Below are positions 1 to 7,386 of a stretch of 41,385 bases of DNA, piece after piece. Where the stretch lies: NCBI GenBank assembly GCA_020832365.1, contig JAFIEX010000007.1, positions 1 through 41,385 on the forward strand, written 5' to 3'. The notes beneath the pieces were generated by a model, which worked only from the letters and a program-made list of their open reading frames with translations, was not told the DNA's origin and did not search any database. The stretch's first letter is position 1. Each line of letters starts with the position of its first letter. The position numbers and the translations under genes were made by a program. This DNA comes from Crocinitomicaceae bacterium (GTDB lineage: Bacteria > Bacteroidota > Bacteroidia > Flavobacteriales_D > Crocinitomicaceae).

Positions 1-54
1 ACCTCTTCAATAGAAATGTCTTTCCAATAAATTATTTGTGGAGAAGATCGGGCT
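1..54. repeat. Partial copy of tRNA-Ala 3' end and its downstream flank
   Basis: Positions 1-54 match 145-198 with a single difference (a16 versus g160). The copy contains the last 16 bases of the tRNA-Ala gene (39-54) plus about 38 bases of downstream flank, including one half of the terminator hairpin. The window begins inside the copy, so its true outer edge is unknown. Duplicated tRNA 3' ends are typical of tyrosine-recombinase attachment sites, but a decayed tandem tRNA gene is also possible. Confidence 0.85.
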
Positions 55-56
55 TA

Positions 57-104
57 CCGATAGTTATTTTCTAGGGACTTATAGCCCCAGAAAATATACA
101 TCGG
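57..104. repeat. Imperfect inverted repeat (hairpin) between the tRNA end copies
   Basis: The left arm (from ccgatagttattttct, then aggg) and the right arm (cccc, then agaaaat...atcgg) pair over most of about 20 positions around a loop of about 7 bases. There is no adjacent T-run, so it is not an obvious terminator. Function unknown. Confidence 0.55.
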
Positions 105-135
105 CATAGACTTCTCGCCCGCATCGTGCTACAAG

Positions 136-166
136 AAAAAAGACACCTCTTCAATAGAAGTGTCTT
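136..166 (-). terminator. Rho-independent terminator of tRNA-Ala
   Basis: On the minus strand AAGACAC and GTGTCTT form a 7-bp stem followed directly by a run of T residues (a136-a141 on the plus strand). It lies 17 bases beyond the tRNA 3' end. Confidence 0.75.
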
Positions 167-182
167 TCCAATAAATTATTTG

Positions 183-256
183 TGGAGAAGATCGGGCTCG
201 AACCGACGACCTCTACACTGCCAGTGTAGCGCTCTAGCCAACTGAGCTACATCCCC
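183..256 (-). tRNA. tRNA-Ala (anticodon GGC)
   Basis: The minus strand reads GGGGATGTAGCTCAGTTGGC and on to the T-arm GGTTCGAGCCC and discriminator A. The anticodon stem CTACA/TGTAG closes the loop CTGGCAG, giving anticodon GGC, which decodes GCC/GCU alanine. The 3' CCA is not encoded (the next bases are ACA). The acceptor stem has one G-U pair and one T-T mismatch as I fold it. A terminator follows. The 3' 16 bases are duplicated downstream at 39-54. Confidence 0.93.
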
Positions 257-335
257 AACTTCGGTGCTAAAATAACATTTTTTGTTTTAAAAAACATATC
301 AATTCAAGATTAAAGGGATTTAAATTTAGCGCGAA

Positions 336-363
336 TTAAAAAAGGCTACCGATAATGGTAGCC
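336..363 (-). terminator. Terminator of the TonB receptor/lipoprotein unit
   Basis: The stem GGCTACC/GGTAGCC (344-363, loop gataat) is followed on the minus strand by a run of six T residues and more AT. It sits 35 bases after the lipoprotein stop codon. Confidence 0.8.
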
Positions 364-397
364 CTTGTTGACAGTTCGAATTAATAAACTGTGGCTT

Positions 398-1036
398 TTA
401 CTCTTTAATATCAACAGCAAAAGTGATGTCCCAATCAATATCACCACTATTCCATGCTGAGTTTGGCCCTTTTACACCAGGTTTGTGCGCGAGAATAGCT
501 CTAAACTTTGCGTCTGTCGCTGGGCCTGCTGTTGTCCACTCTGTCTCTAAACCTAATGGCAAGCCATTATCGTCAAAATCTTGGTAGTTTATTTCTCCTG
601 AATTATCTGCTATATTTCCAACTCCTGTAGGCGAAGTAAACATTCCCTCATCAAAGGCAAAGAAAATTTGGTGTTCATCATCTTCATCCATGATTTCTTC
701 CAATAAATTTTCAACTGGTGTAACCAACCTGTTTTCCATTAAAAACGTTAATTTATACGTTTGCTGAGGTTTTAAGGTTGGATGCTGTAATATTACTGGC
801 TCCATTGGTCCAAAGCCATCTTCGTCTTCCCAAATACCTTTACTTACATCATTAGGATCGTTCACGTTGGTGAAAATAAATTCTACATACGTAAATTCCT
901 CAACTACATTTTCTTCTTCTGGTGCTTCAAGCTCTTCTTTTTTACATGATGTAAATATTAAAGTTCCTGCTAAAGCAAACGCCATTGGATAACCCAACAC
1001 TCTTCTAAAATTAAGATTTCTCTTTTTCATATTCAT
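398..1036 (-). CDS. Lipoprotein partner of TonB receptor ('type 1 periplasmic binding fold' family)
   Basis: A 212-residue predicted lipoprotein. The N-terminus has basic residues, a hydrophobic stretch and a lipobox ending in Cys31 (residues FTSC), so it is probably anchored in a membrane facing the periplasm or outside. The mid-region motif DEHQIFF, the later NGLPLGL, and a C-terminal strand with HKPG resemble the small Bacteroidota proteins annotated as type 1 periplasmic binding fold superfamily, usually encoded beside a TonB-dependent receptor. Here it follows such a receptor after 19 bases and precedes a terminator, so the two form one unit. The ligand is unknown; I infer a capture or handover role for the receptor's substrate. 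Family call is from recalled motifs, not a search. Confidence 0.7.
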   Translation of the reverse strand: MNMKKRNLNFRRVLGYPMAFALAGTLIFTSCKKEELEAPEEENVVEEFTYVEFIFTNVNDPNDVSKGIWEDEDGFGPMEPVILQHPTLKPQQTYKLTFLMENRLVTPVENLLEEIMDEDDEHQIFFAFDEGMFTSPTGVGNIADNSGEINYQDFDDNGLPLGLETEWTTAGPATDAKFRAILAHKPGVKGPNSAWNSGDIDWDITFAVDIKE

Positions 1037-1055
1037 TTATTTTATTTGTTATTAA

Positions 1056-3443
1056 TTAAAACTTATAAGCCAAAGAAAACAAAACATTAAGCCCTAAATC
1101 ATTGGCATAGTATCGCATACTGTTTAAATAGTCCCGGTATTCTTGGTTTAAAATATTTCTACCTTCTACACTCAAACTGAACTTCCCTTTTTGCATTTTT
1201 ACATAGCTGTTAACCAAGAAATAACCTGCTGGAGGCGCCATAAAATCAAAAATGGGGTCATTAAAAGAAAGTGACACATTTCCTTCTACTAAATCGCGAA
1301 TGGAAATGACTCTTGGCGCTTGAAATTGTCTAAAAGTGTAGGACGGTCTTATGGATATTTCTAACTTATCCAAAGGCCCGACATTTTGCCAAGATTGCGT
1401 CCATTTTGTATGTAAGTGAATGGGGGGTTGATTGATTAAATGTTCGTTTCGTTGGACATTTCGCGACCAAATATAACTAGCTCCAAAGGTGACTTTACCA
1501 TTTTTGTGATAGCTGTACGAATAAGTTAAATCAGCCCCAAGAAATAACGCATCTGCTTGGTCCACTACAAAAGTAGGCATGGGGCCTCTTGCTGTACTCA
1601 ACACCCCAATAGGTCGATGAAACGTAAAGTTGCGAATATAGTTGCTGTAACCCGTTATATTTAATCGGTGTTTTCTTTTTATCCATTCTAACTCTGAAGT
1701 ATATTTGATGCTGTTTTCCGGACGAACGTTACTCTGATTCAAAAGCGTCACATTTTTAGCAGAAATGGTACTATCAGAATCGGGTACATAACGCAGTAAA
1801 CCAAATGTTGTACGCGCTTCATGTTGCCCAAAAGCATATAATTCATGCATGTTCGGTGGTCTCCAACCGGTTCCTATATTGTTAGTAAAAGTGGTGTTTT
1901 TATTTAAATTCGCTTGATACCCTATAGACGCAGTAAGGTTGTGAAAGTCAAAATTATCCCTGAAAATTTGCTGTGCATTTGTCCTTCCGCTTACTTCACG
2001 CGTATCAAAATCATATCTTACCCCGAGTTCCCAACGACCATTTTGGACTTCCATGCGTTCAAGCATAAAACCACTTATTCTCGTTAATCTAAAGTTGGGT
2101 ATAAACGGTGTTACAAGTGTACCTGGGTTGTTTCGATTAAATTGAGAAAAATAATTTACGCCCCAAGAACCGCTAAATCGTTTATTCCATTCATGATTCC
2201 ATTCTAACTGCACCTCATCTGTTGTTAATTCTAAATCGAGCACAGGTAAATCTGCATTTCTCCTAACGTCCCACTCTCTTCTTGCGTTCCATTGACGCGC
2301 AAAGCGTAATTCAATATTTCCGTTTTCCAAATAGCGTGTTAGTATTCCTGCTGCCAATTGGTGAGTTACAATCTGGTTGGGTTCATTAATGGCATAAGAA
2401 AACTCTTTAATATAAGTCGGAATTTCAGCCTCAAAATTTTTAATTAAAGCCGGTCCACTGCTCCCAATAGCTGCCCTTAATATCCCTAAATTTTGACGAA
2501 TAGCACTATAATTTGCTTGAGCTGTCCACTTTCCTTTTCTAAACTTCACCCCTCCTTGATAGGCATATTCCTCGAAACCAGTGTTTGTTAAATTATAACT
2601 TGGTGCATGTCTATCTCCAACCTTATTATAGTTCCCTCCGATATGGTAACTGAAATTTTTTAACCCTTGACCAATAGCTGCATTTATTCCGTAACCTCTG
2701 CCATTTGTTTGGTAAGAGCTTGTAAAATCTCCATAAAACTTATTGTTAAAGTTCAGGTCATTGTTCTCAATAACAAGAGCGCCCCCAAGCGCTTCGGGGC
2801 CATATTTTACTCCTGCTGCTCCTTTAACTACACGAATGCGCTCAGCTCCACTCACGTCTACTTCTGGTGCATGATCACTTCCCCAGTTCTGAAACCCTTG
2901 GGTAAAACCATTATTTAAAACCAAAATTCGGTTGCCGTATAAACCATGAATAACAGGTAGTTGAATATTACTCCCTGTAGAAGCAAACGTTACACCATCT
3001 ATTGCAGCCACTACATCCCCCAATTTAGTCGAACTGTTTCTAGATAATTCGTCTTTTTTTATGTAAGTCTGTGGAAGTGTGTTCATTTCTTTCTTATTTG
3101 ACTTGTCGCCACGAACATTAACTTCGTCCAATTCATAGCTAGATTCTTGTAAGCTGATAAGCGCTTTATCATGAACGCTTAACTCCAACTTTATGGCCTC
3201 ATAGCCATTATAGGTTATTTCAAAAACTGCTGTCTCAAATTTACTAGGTATGGAAAACATTCCGTTCATATCTGTTAACCCCCGCAAAGTTACTTCCACA
3301 TCAGATGAAATTTTAACCCCTATTAATGGTTCTTTAGTGTCCTTATCTATAACCTTTCCAGAAAATTGGAACTCTTGTGCATTGACGTATTCAGCCGTAG
3401 CAAGCAAAATCAACACATTAAGAATAATTAAACCGCTTCTCAT
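1056..3443 (-). CDS. TonB-dependent outer-membrane receptor
   Basis: A 795-residue outer-membrane receptor. Residues 1-22 are a signal peptide (cleavage near NAQ). A CarboxypepD_reg-like domain follows (about 24-110), then a plug domain with HGLYGNRILVLNNG and KGAAGVKYGPEALGGA, then a 22-strand-type barrel ending in the aromatic C-terminus AYKF. Such receptors import a scarce ligand using TonB energy. The GFQNWGSDHAPE segment is typical of a Bacteroidota group sometimes linked to zinc or other metals, but the substrate is not provable here. It is the first gene of a two-gene unit with the lipoprotein. A -7-like box TAACTTTG lies about 25 bases upstream of the ATG. Confidence 0.9.
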   Translation of the reverse strand: MRSGLIILNVLILLATAEYVNAQEFQFSGKVIDKDTKEPLIGVKISSDVEVTLRGLTDMNGMFSIPSKFETAVFEITYNGYEAIKLELSVHDKALISLQESSYELDEVNVRGDKSNKKEMNTLPQTYIKKDELSRNSSTKLGDVVAAIDGVTFASTGSNIQLPVIHGLYGNRILVLNNGFTQGFQNWGSDHAPEVDVSGAERIRVVKGAAGVKYGPEALGGALVIENNDLNFNNKFYGDFTSSYQTNGRGYGINAAIGQGLKNFSYHIGGNYNKVGDRHAPSYNLTNTGFEEYAYQGGVKFRKGKWTAQANYSAIRQNLGILRAAIGSSGPALIKNFEAEIPTYIKEFSYAINEPNQIVTHQLAAGILTRYLENGNIELRFARQWNARREWDVRRNADLPVLDLELTTDEVQLEWNHEWNKRFSGSWGVNYFSQFNRNNPGTLVTPFIPNFRLTRISGFMLERMEVQNGRWELGVRYDFDTREVSGRTNAQQIFRDNFDFHNLTASIGYQANLNKNTTFTNNIGTGWRPPNMHELYAFGQHEARTTFGLLRYVPDSDSTISAKNVTLLNQSNVRPENSIKYTSELEWIKRKHRLNITGYSNYIRNFTFHRPIGVLSTARGPMPTFVVDQADALFLGADLTYSYSYHKNGKVTFGASYIWSRNVQRNEHLINQPPIHLHTKWTQSWQNVGPLDKLEISIRPSYTFRQFQAPRVISIRDLVEGNVSLSFNDPIFDFMAPPAGYFLVNSYVKMQKGKFSLSVEGRNILNQEYRDYLNSMRYYANDLGLNVLFSLAYKF

Positions 3444-3468
3444 CTTTGTGGGTGATGTTTAAATGCAA

Positions 3469-3476
3469 CAAAGTTA
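3469..3476 (-). promoter_or_regulatory. Candidate -7 box (TAACTTTG) for TonB receptor unit
   Basis: Matches the Bacteroidota -7 consensus TAnnTTTG on the minus strand, 25 bases upstream of the receptor ATG. No convincing -33 TTTG is visible. The rest of 3477-3733 is AT-rich without other recognised elements. Confidence 0.4.
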
Positions 3477-3733
3477 CATTTAATTTTTAGACATGGCTAA
3501 ATATTTAATATTTTTTTTAAAGCTTTTAAGTGAGGTTTTTCTAAAAAATGAATTATTGTTTTTTTAAATGGATGTGCTTTTATTAATTTTTTTTATTCTA
3601 AAACAAATACTGATGGGCTAAAATTTGAGATAATTGTAGTTGTTTTTTCAAGCAAAGGAAAACTCATAAGTCAATTTCTAATAAACCAATTCAAATGTTG
3701 TAACAATTAAGCTTTTAACAAAAGAGAGCAACG

Positions 3734-4927
3734 ATGAACAAAACAAACCAACTATTCCAATATTCCCTTAAATTTGCGTTTCAAAGTAATTTTTTGGCAA
3801 ACATTAAAAATAAACATAGTATCTTGATCGCTGTAACAAATGATTTGTCTACTGATCAGCGGGTACACAAAGTTGCTTCTTTTTTGGAGCGAAGCGGTTG
3901 GAATGTAACATTAGTGGGTAGATTATTACCCCATTCTTTGCCGCTAAATCGCAGTTACAAAACAAAAAGATTTCGATTGTTTTTTAATAAAGGAGCACTG
4001 TTTTACGCCAACTACAATTTACGCCTCTTTTTATGGCTTATTTTCCAGAGAAAAACAACAGCAATATTAAGTAATGATTTAGACACGCTTTTAGCTTGCT
4101 TTTTAGCGAGTAAAATGAAAAACTCGACAGTTTATTACGACAGCCATGAGTTATATACAGAAGTCCCAGAATTAACCAAACGCCCGAGGGTAAGAAAAGT
4201 TTGGCTTGCCATTGAAAAATGGATTTTTCCCAAACTAAAAAATGTTTATACCGTTAATCATTCTATCGCGGAGATTTATCAAGAAAAATACCGTGTACCT
4301 ATTCGAGTAGTGCGCAATGTATCTCCTTTATGGCAGCCGAAAAGTAGGTTATCCAGAATAGAGCTAGGCCTTCCCGAAGACAAAGACATCATCATTTTAC
4401 AAGGGGCAGGAATCAATATCGACAGAGGGGCCGAAGAGGCCGTAGCAGCGATGCATTTCGTTTCAAATGCTGTGCTCGTTTTTGTAGGTAGTGGTGATGT
4501 TTTGCCATTATTGAAAAAAAAAGTAGCAGCCGAAAAATTGGAAGACAAAGTGATTTTTATTGGTAAAAAGCCCTATGAAGAAATGATGCAATATACACAC
4601 CACGCATCACTAGGGTTGACATTGGATAAAGATACGAATGCCAACTATCGTTATTCTCTACCCAACAAAGTTTTTGATTACATGCATGCTGGAACACCTA
4701 TTGTAGCGTCCAATTTGGTCGAAATTCGAAGGCTCATTGAGCAACATGATATCGGTCGAATAATTGCCAGTCATGACCCAAAAGATATTGCGGCGTGTAT
4801 TCAGCAACTGTTAAACGATAAAGGACTATTGCGCACACTGAAAGAAAACTGTCTAATAGCGGCGAAAAAAGAACACTGGGAAGTAGAAGAAAAAGTACTC
4901 ATGGAAATCTACAGGCAAGGTGAATAA
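3734..4927 (+). CDS. Glycosyltransferase, GT4 type
   Basis: A 397-residue GT-B glycosyltransferase. The N-terminal domain begins near residue 28 (ILIAVTNDLSTDQRVHK), with DSHELYTEVPEL in the middle. The C-terminal nucleotide-sugar domain contains ILQGAGINIDRGAEEA and NKVFDYMHAGTPIVAS, where the acidic donor-binding motif of GT4 enzymes lies. It probably transfers a sugar from an NDP donor at the cytoplasmic face. The N-terminal 25 residues are outside the usual fold and no alternative ATG is visible in them, so the start is moderately certain. It overlaps the next glycosyltransferase by 8 bases. Acceptor and sugar cannot be assigned. Confidence 0.85.
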   Translation: MNKTNQLFQYSLKFAFQSNFLANIKNKHSILIAVTNDLSTDQRVHKVASFLERSGWNVTLVGRLLPHSLPLNRSYKTKRFRLFFNKGALFYANYNLRLFLWLIFQRKTTAILSNDLDTLLACFLASKMKNSTVYYDSHELYTEVPELTKRPRVRKVWLAIEKWIFPKLKNVYTVNHSIAEIYQEKYRVPIRVVRNVSPLWQPKSRLSRIELGLPEDKDIIILQGAGINIDRGAEEAVAAMHFVSNAVLVFVGSGDVLPLLKKKVAAEKLEDKVIFIGKKPYEEMMQYTHHASLGLTLDKDTNANYRYSLPNKVFDYMHAGTPIVASNLVEIRRLIEQHDIGRIIASHDPKDIAACIQQLLNDKGLLRTLKENCLIAAKKEHWEVEEKVLMEIYRQGE

Positions 4928-6038
4928 GTTCATACACATTGTAAGTTTTGATGTGCCATACCCTGCGAATTATGGAGGAGTAATTGATGTTTACTATCGT
5001 CTTCTGGCATTATCAAATGCTGGCTATAAAATTCATTTGCATTGCTTTGATTATGGAAGGGGAAAACAAAAAAAGTTAGAAGCGCTTGTTCAAAAAGTGT
5101 ATTATTATCAACGAAAATCTTTATGGAAAGCCAATGTTTCTTCTGCACCAATGATTGTGGCCAGTCGAAAAAACCCACAATTATTAGCAAATCTGAAGCA
5201 AAACAACTGGCCCATCCTATTTGAAGGACAACATTGCACAGCATATTTAGACCATCCGAGCCTCACCGACAGAATAAAAATCGTACGCCTACACAACATT
5301 GAACACAACTATTATCGTTCTCTAGCAGCCGCAACCAATAAGCTTTGGAAAAAGTTTTTCTTCTTAATGGAAGCTCAAAAACTACAAAAACAGGAAAAAA
5401 AATTAAGTCATGCGAGCGCCTTGCTATGCATCAATGAAAATGATTTGGCTTATTATGTTGCGCAATGGAACAATTGTTATTTATCCCCAATTGCCCTTCC
5501 GCTAGCGGCGATTGAGCATAATGAAAAAGATAATTATGTACTCTACCACGGAAATTTATCCGTAGAAGAAAATGAAAATGCTGTTTTGTGGTTGTTGCGA
5601 AATGTGGCCACTGAAATCAATTGTAAGTTTGTTATTGCTGGGAAAAACCCAAGCAAGCAACTGCGTCAGCTAATTAACCAGTTTAAAAATATAGAACTAA
5701 TTGCTAACCCATCTGATGAAGCGTTAAATAAACTACTAAAAAGCGCCAAGGCACACCTACTCTATTCTGAACAGGCGACAGGATTAAAATTAAAACTGCT
5801 GCGTGCTTTACAAAATAATGCGCCAGTGTTTGTTAACCAAACCATGGTAGAAGGGACTCAACTTCACGGACTTTGTATGATTTTTGAAAGCGCCCCTTCT
5901 TTAATTTCTGCAATCAACGAATGTCCTGCAACACCTTTGGACAAGAATGATTTTGAAATTAGAATGCAAGCCTTAGCGAAACTTTACGCTCCCTCAATCA
6001 TCGAAAAACAGCTGGATAAACTTTTATTTGCGCAATAA
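4920..6038 (+). CDS. Glycosyltransferase, GT4-like
   Basis: A 372-residue GT-B-type glycosyltransferase starting with GTG inside the previous gene (8-base overlap, suggesting translational coupling). The N-terminus HIVSFDVPYPANYGGVIDVYY holds the glycine-rich loop common in GT4 enzymes. The second half begins at YVLYHGNLSVEENENA and includes FVIAGKNPS. The late segment TGLKLKLLRALQNNAPVFVNQ replaces the usual E-x7-E region. The 3' end overlaps the convergent msrA by 15 bases. Function beyond sugar transfer is unknown; pairing with the upstream gene suggests consecutive steps on one glycan. Confidence 0.8.
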   Translation: MNKFIHIVSFDVPYPANYGGVIDVYYRLLALSNAGYKIHLHCFDYGRGKQKKLEALVQKVYYYQRKSLWKANVSSAPMIVASRKNPQLLANLKQNNWPILFEGQHCTAYLDHPSLTDRIKIVRLHNIEHNYYRSLAAATNKLWKKFFFLMEAQKLQKQEKKLSHASALLCINENDLAYYVAQWNNCYLSPIALPLAAIEHNEKDNYVLYHGNLSVEENENAVLWLLRNVATEINCKFVIAGKNPSKQLRQLINQFKNIELIANPSDEALNKLLKSAKAHLLYSEQATGLKLKLLRALQNNAPVFVNQTMVEGTQLHGLCMIFESAPSLISAINECPATPLDKNDFEIRMQALAKLYAPSIIEKQLDKLLFAQ

Positions 6039-6662
6039 ATCAGGATGTTTTCTTTTAAACTGTTGTAATCTCGGGTCTGAAACCCTTTTGATATAAGGAT
6101 GATTCGGGTTGCGTAATTTAAAGTTTTGATGGTATTCTTCAGCTTCATAAAATCCTGTAAACGCAGTAATTTCTGTTGTTATCTTGCTGAATTGGCCTTT
6201 TTTCAATAGCGTCTTCACATAGTTTTCCGCAAGCTGGCGTTCTTCATCGGTTTGGTAAAAGATCGCGCTGCGATAATGCCTTCCCCTGTCTGGTCCCTGT
6301 TGATTAAGTGTCGTAGGGTCATGAGAATCAAAAAATACAACCAATAACTTTTGATAATCAACAACTTTAGGATCATAATAAATCGCTACCGTTTCTGCAT
6401 GATTTGTTCTCCCTGCACTTACGTCTTGATAGTTAGCATCCGATGCTTTACCTCCGGAATAGCCCGAAACAGCCTCTTTTACACCCTCCACCGACTCAAA
6501 TACAGCTTCAACACACCAAAAACAACCGCTTGCAAAATAAGCAACAGCATAATCCTGCTTGTTTTGCCTTTTATTTGTAGCGTTATGTTGTTGTGCGAAA
6601 ACACCAAACATCAAAAAAATAGTGCTTGTATATACCAATAATTTCATCATTCTATCATTCAT
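6024..6662 (-). CDS. msrA: Peptide-methionine (S)-S-oxide reductase, exported
   Basis: MsrA reduces methionine-S-sulfoxide in oxidised proteins. The signature GCFWC is at residues 46-50 with catalytic Cys47, followed by GYSGG, YYDP and the HDPTTLNQQGPDRGRHYRSAIFY block diagnostic of MsrA. Residues 1-24 form a signal peptide (MKLLVYTSTIFLMFGVFAQ core), so it acts in the periplasm rather than the cytosol. ATG codons at residues 5 and 6 are plausible alternative starts that keep the signal peptide. No MsrB domain is fused. It is a single gene, convergent with the glycosyltransferase pair. Confidence 0.95.
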   Translation of the reverse strand: MNDRMMKLLVYTSTIFLMFGVFAQQHNATNKRQNKQDYAVAYFASGCFWCVEAVFESVEGVKEAVSGYSGGKASDANYQDVSAGRTNHAETVAIYYDPKVVDYQKLLVVFFDSHDPTTLNQQGPDRGRHYRSAIFYQTDEERQLAENYVKTLLKKGQFSKITTEITAFTGFYEAEEYHQNFKLRNPNHPYIKRVSDPRLQQFKRKHPDLLRK

Positions 6663-6791
6663 AGCTTAAAGAAATAACAAAGCACTTGCCTCGTTGTTGC
6701 CAACAATTCAATCAAAAAGAGATGCAATACATTATAAAAACAACTATTTTTGTTGAAATGAGTCCTATTTGTAGGTTTTAACTTTATCAAA

Positions 6792-7319
6792 TTGAAGGTA
6801 GCGATTGCTTTTGGCTTACTATCATTACTCTTCCTCCCAATGTGGGGGTCGCTTGGTTATTTGCAATTGGAAAAGAAAAAAGTACAGAAGTCTGTAAAAC
6901 GAAAAATGATGAAGGGCATTCCTAAAGAAGAGCTGATTTATATGGCTTTTTCAACGGAAGATTTATCTACAAAACTTAACTGGAAACATTCCAAAGAATT
7001 TGAATTAAACGGCGAAATGTACGATATTGTGGAACGAAAAGAAACTGCTGATTCTGCATTTTATTGGGTGTGGTGGGACAAAGAAGAAACGGAGCTCAAC
7101 CAACGGGTAAAACGCATTGCTACTGAAATTTTTGGAAGTTCGCCCGATCAGCAAGAGAAAAACAATGTGGTACAATCCTTTTATAAATCTTTGTTTTTTG
7201 AAAACCAAAACAATGATTTTCCTTTCTTAATAACATCACAACAGCGATTATCTTATCATTATTTGGATAAAACACCTTCCGATTATCATTCAACCATTGA
7301 TACTCCACCCTGGCCGTAA
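6792..7319 (+). CDS. Exported or anchored protein of unknown function beside TonB receptor
   Basis: I do not recognise a functional family. The 175-residue product (TTG start, no ATG available near the hydrophobic N-terminus) has a hydrophobic segment at about 4-22 and then a basic stretch, KKKVQKSVKRKMMKG. The conserved-looking core is NWKHSKEFELNGEMYDIVE followed by DSAFYWVWWDKEETELN. From memory, similar small proteins occur next to TonB receptors in Bacteroidota. The tail contains histidines (YHYL, DYHST), which might bind metal or heme. It lies 67 bases before the receptor gene on the same strand. Confidence 0.65.
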   Translation: MKVAIAFGLLSLLFLPMWGSLGYLQLEKKKVQKSVKRKMMKGIPKEELIYMAFSTEDLSTKLNWKHSKEFELNGEMYDIVERKETADSAFYWVWWDKEETELNQRVKRIATEIFGSSPDQQEKNNVVQSFYKSLFFENQNNDFPFLITSQQRLSYHYLDKTPSDYHSTIDTPPWP

Positions 7320-7386
7320 ATTCGTTATGTAAAAAGGCATTAACATGCTTTTAAACTTGAAGTTTTATTAACGAATTCATATACAT

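Noticed and set aside
39-54. A second tRNA-Ala gene
   Set aside because: Only 16 bases of the 3' end are present; the anticodon and D arms are missing.
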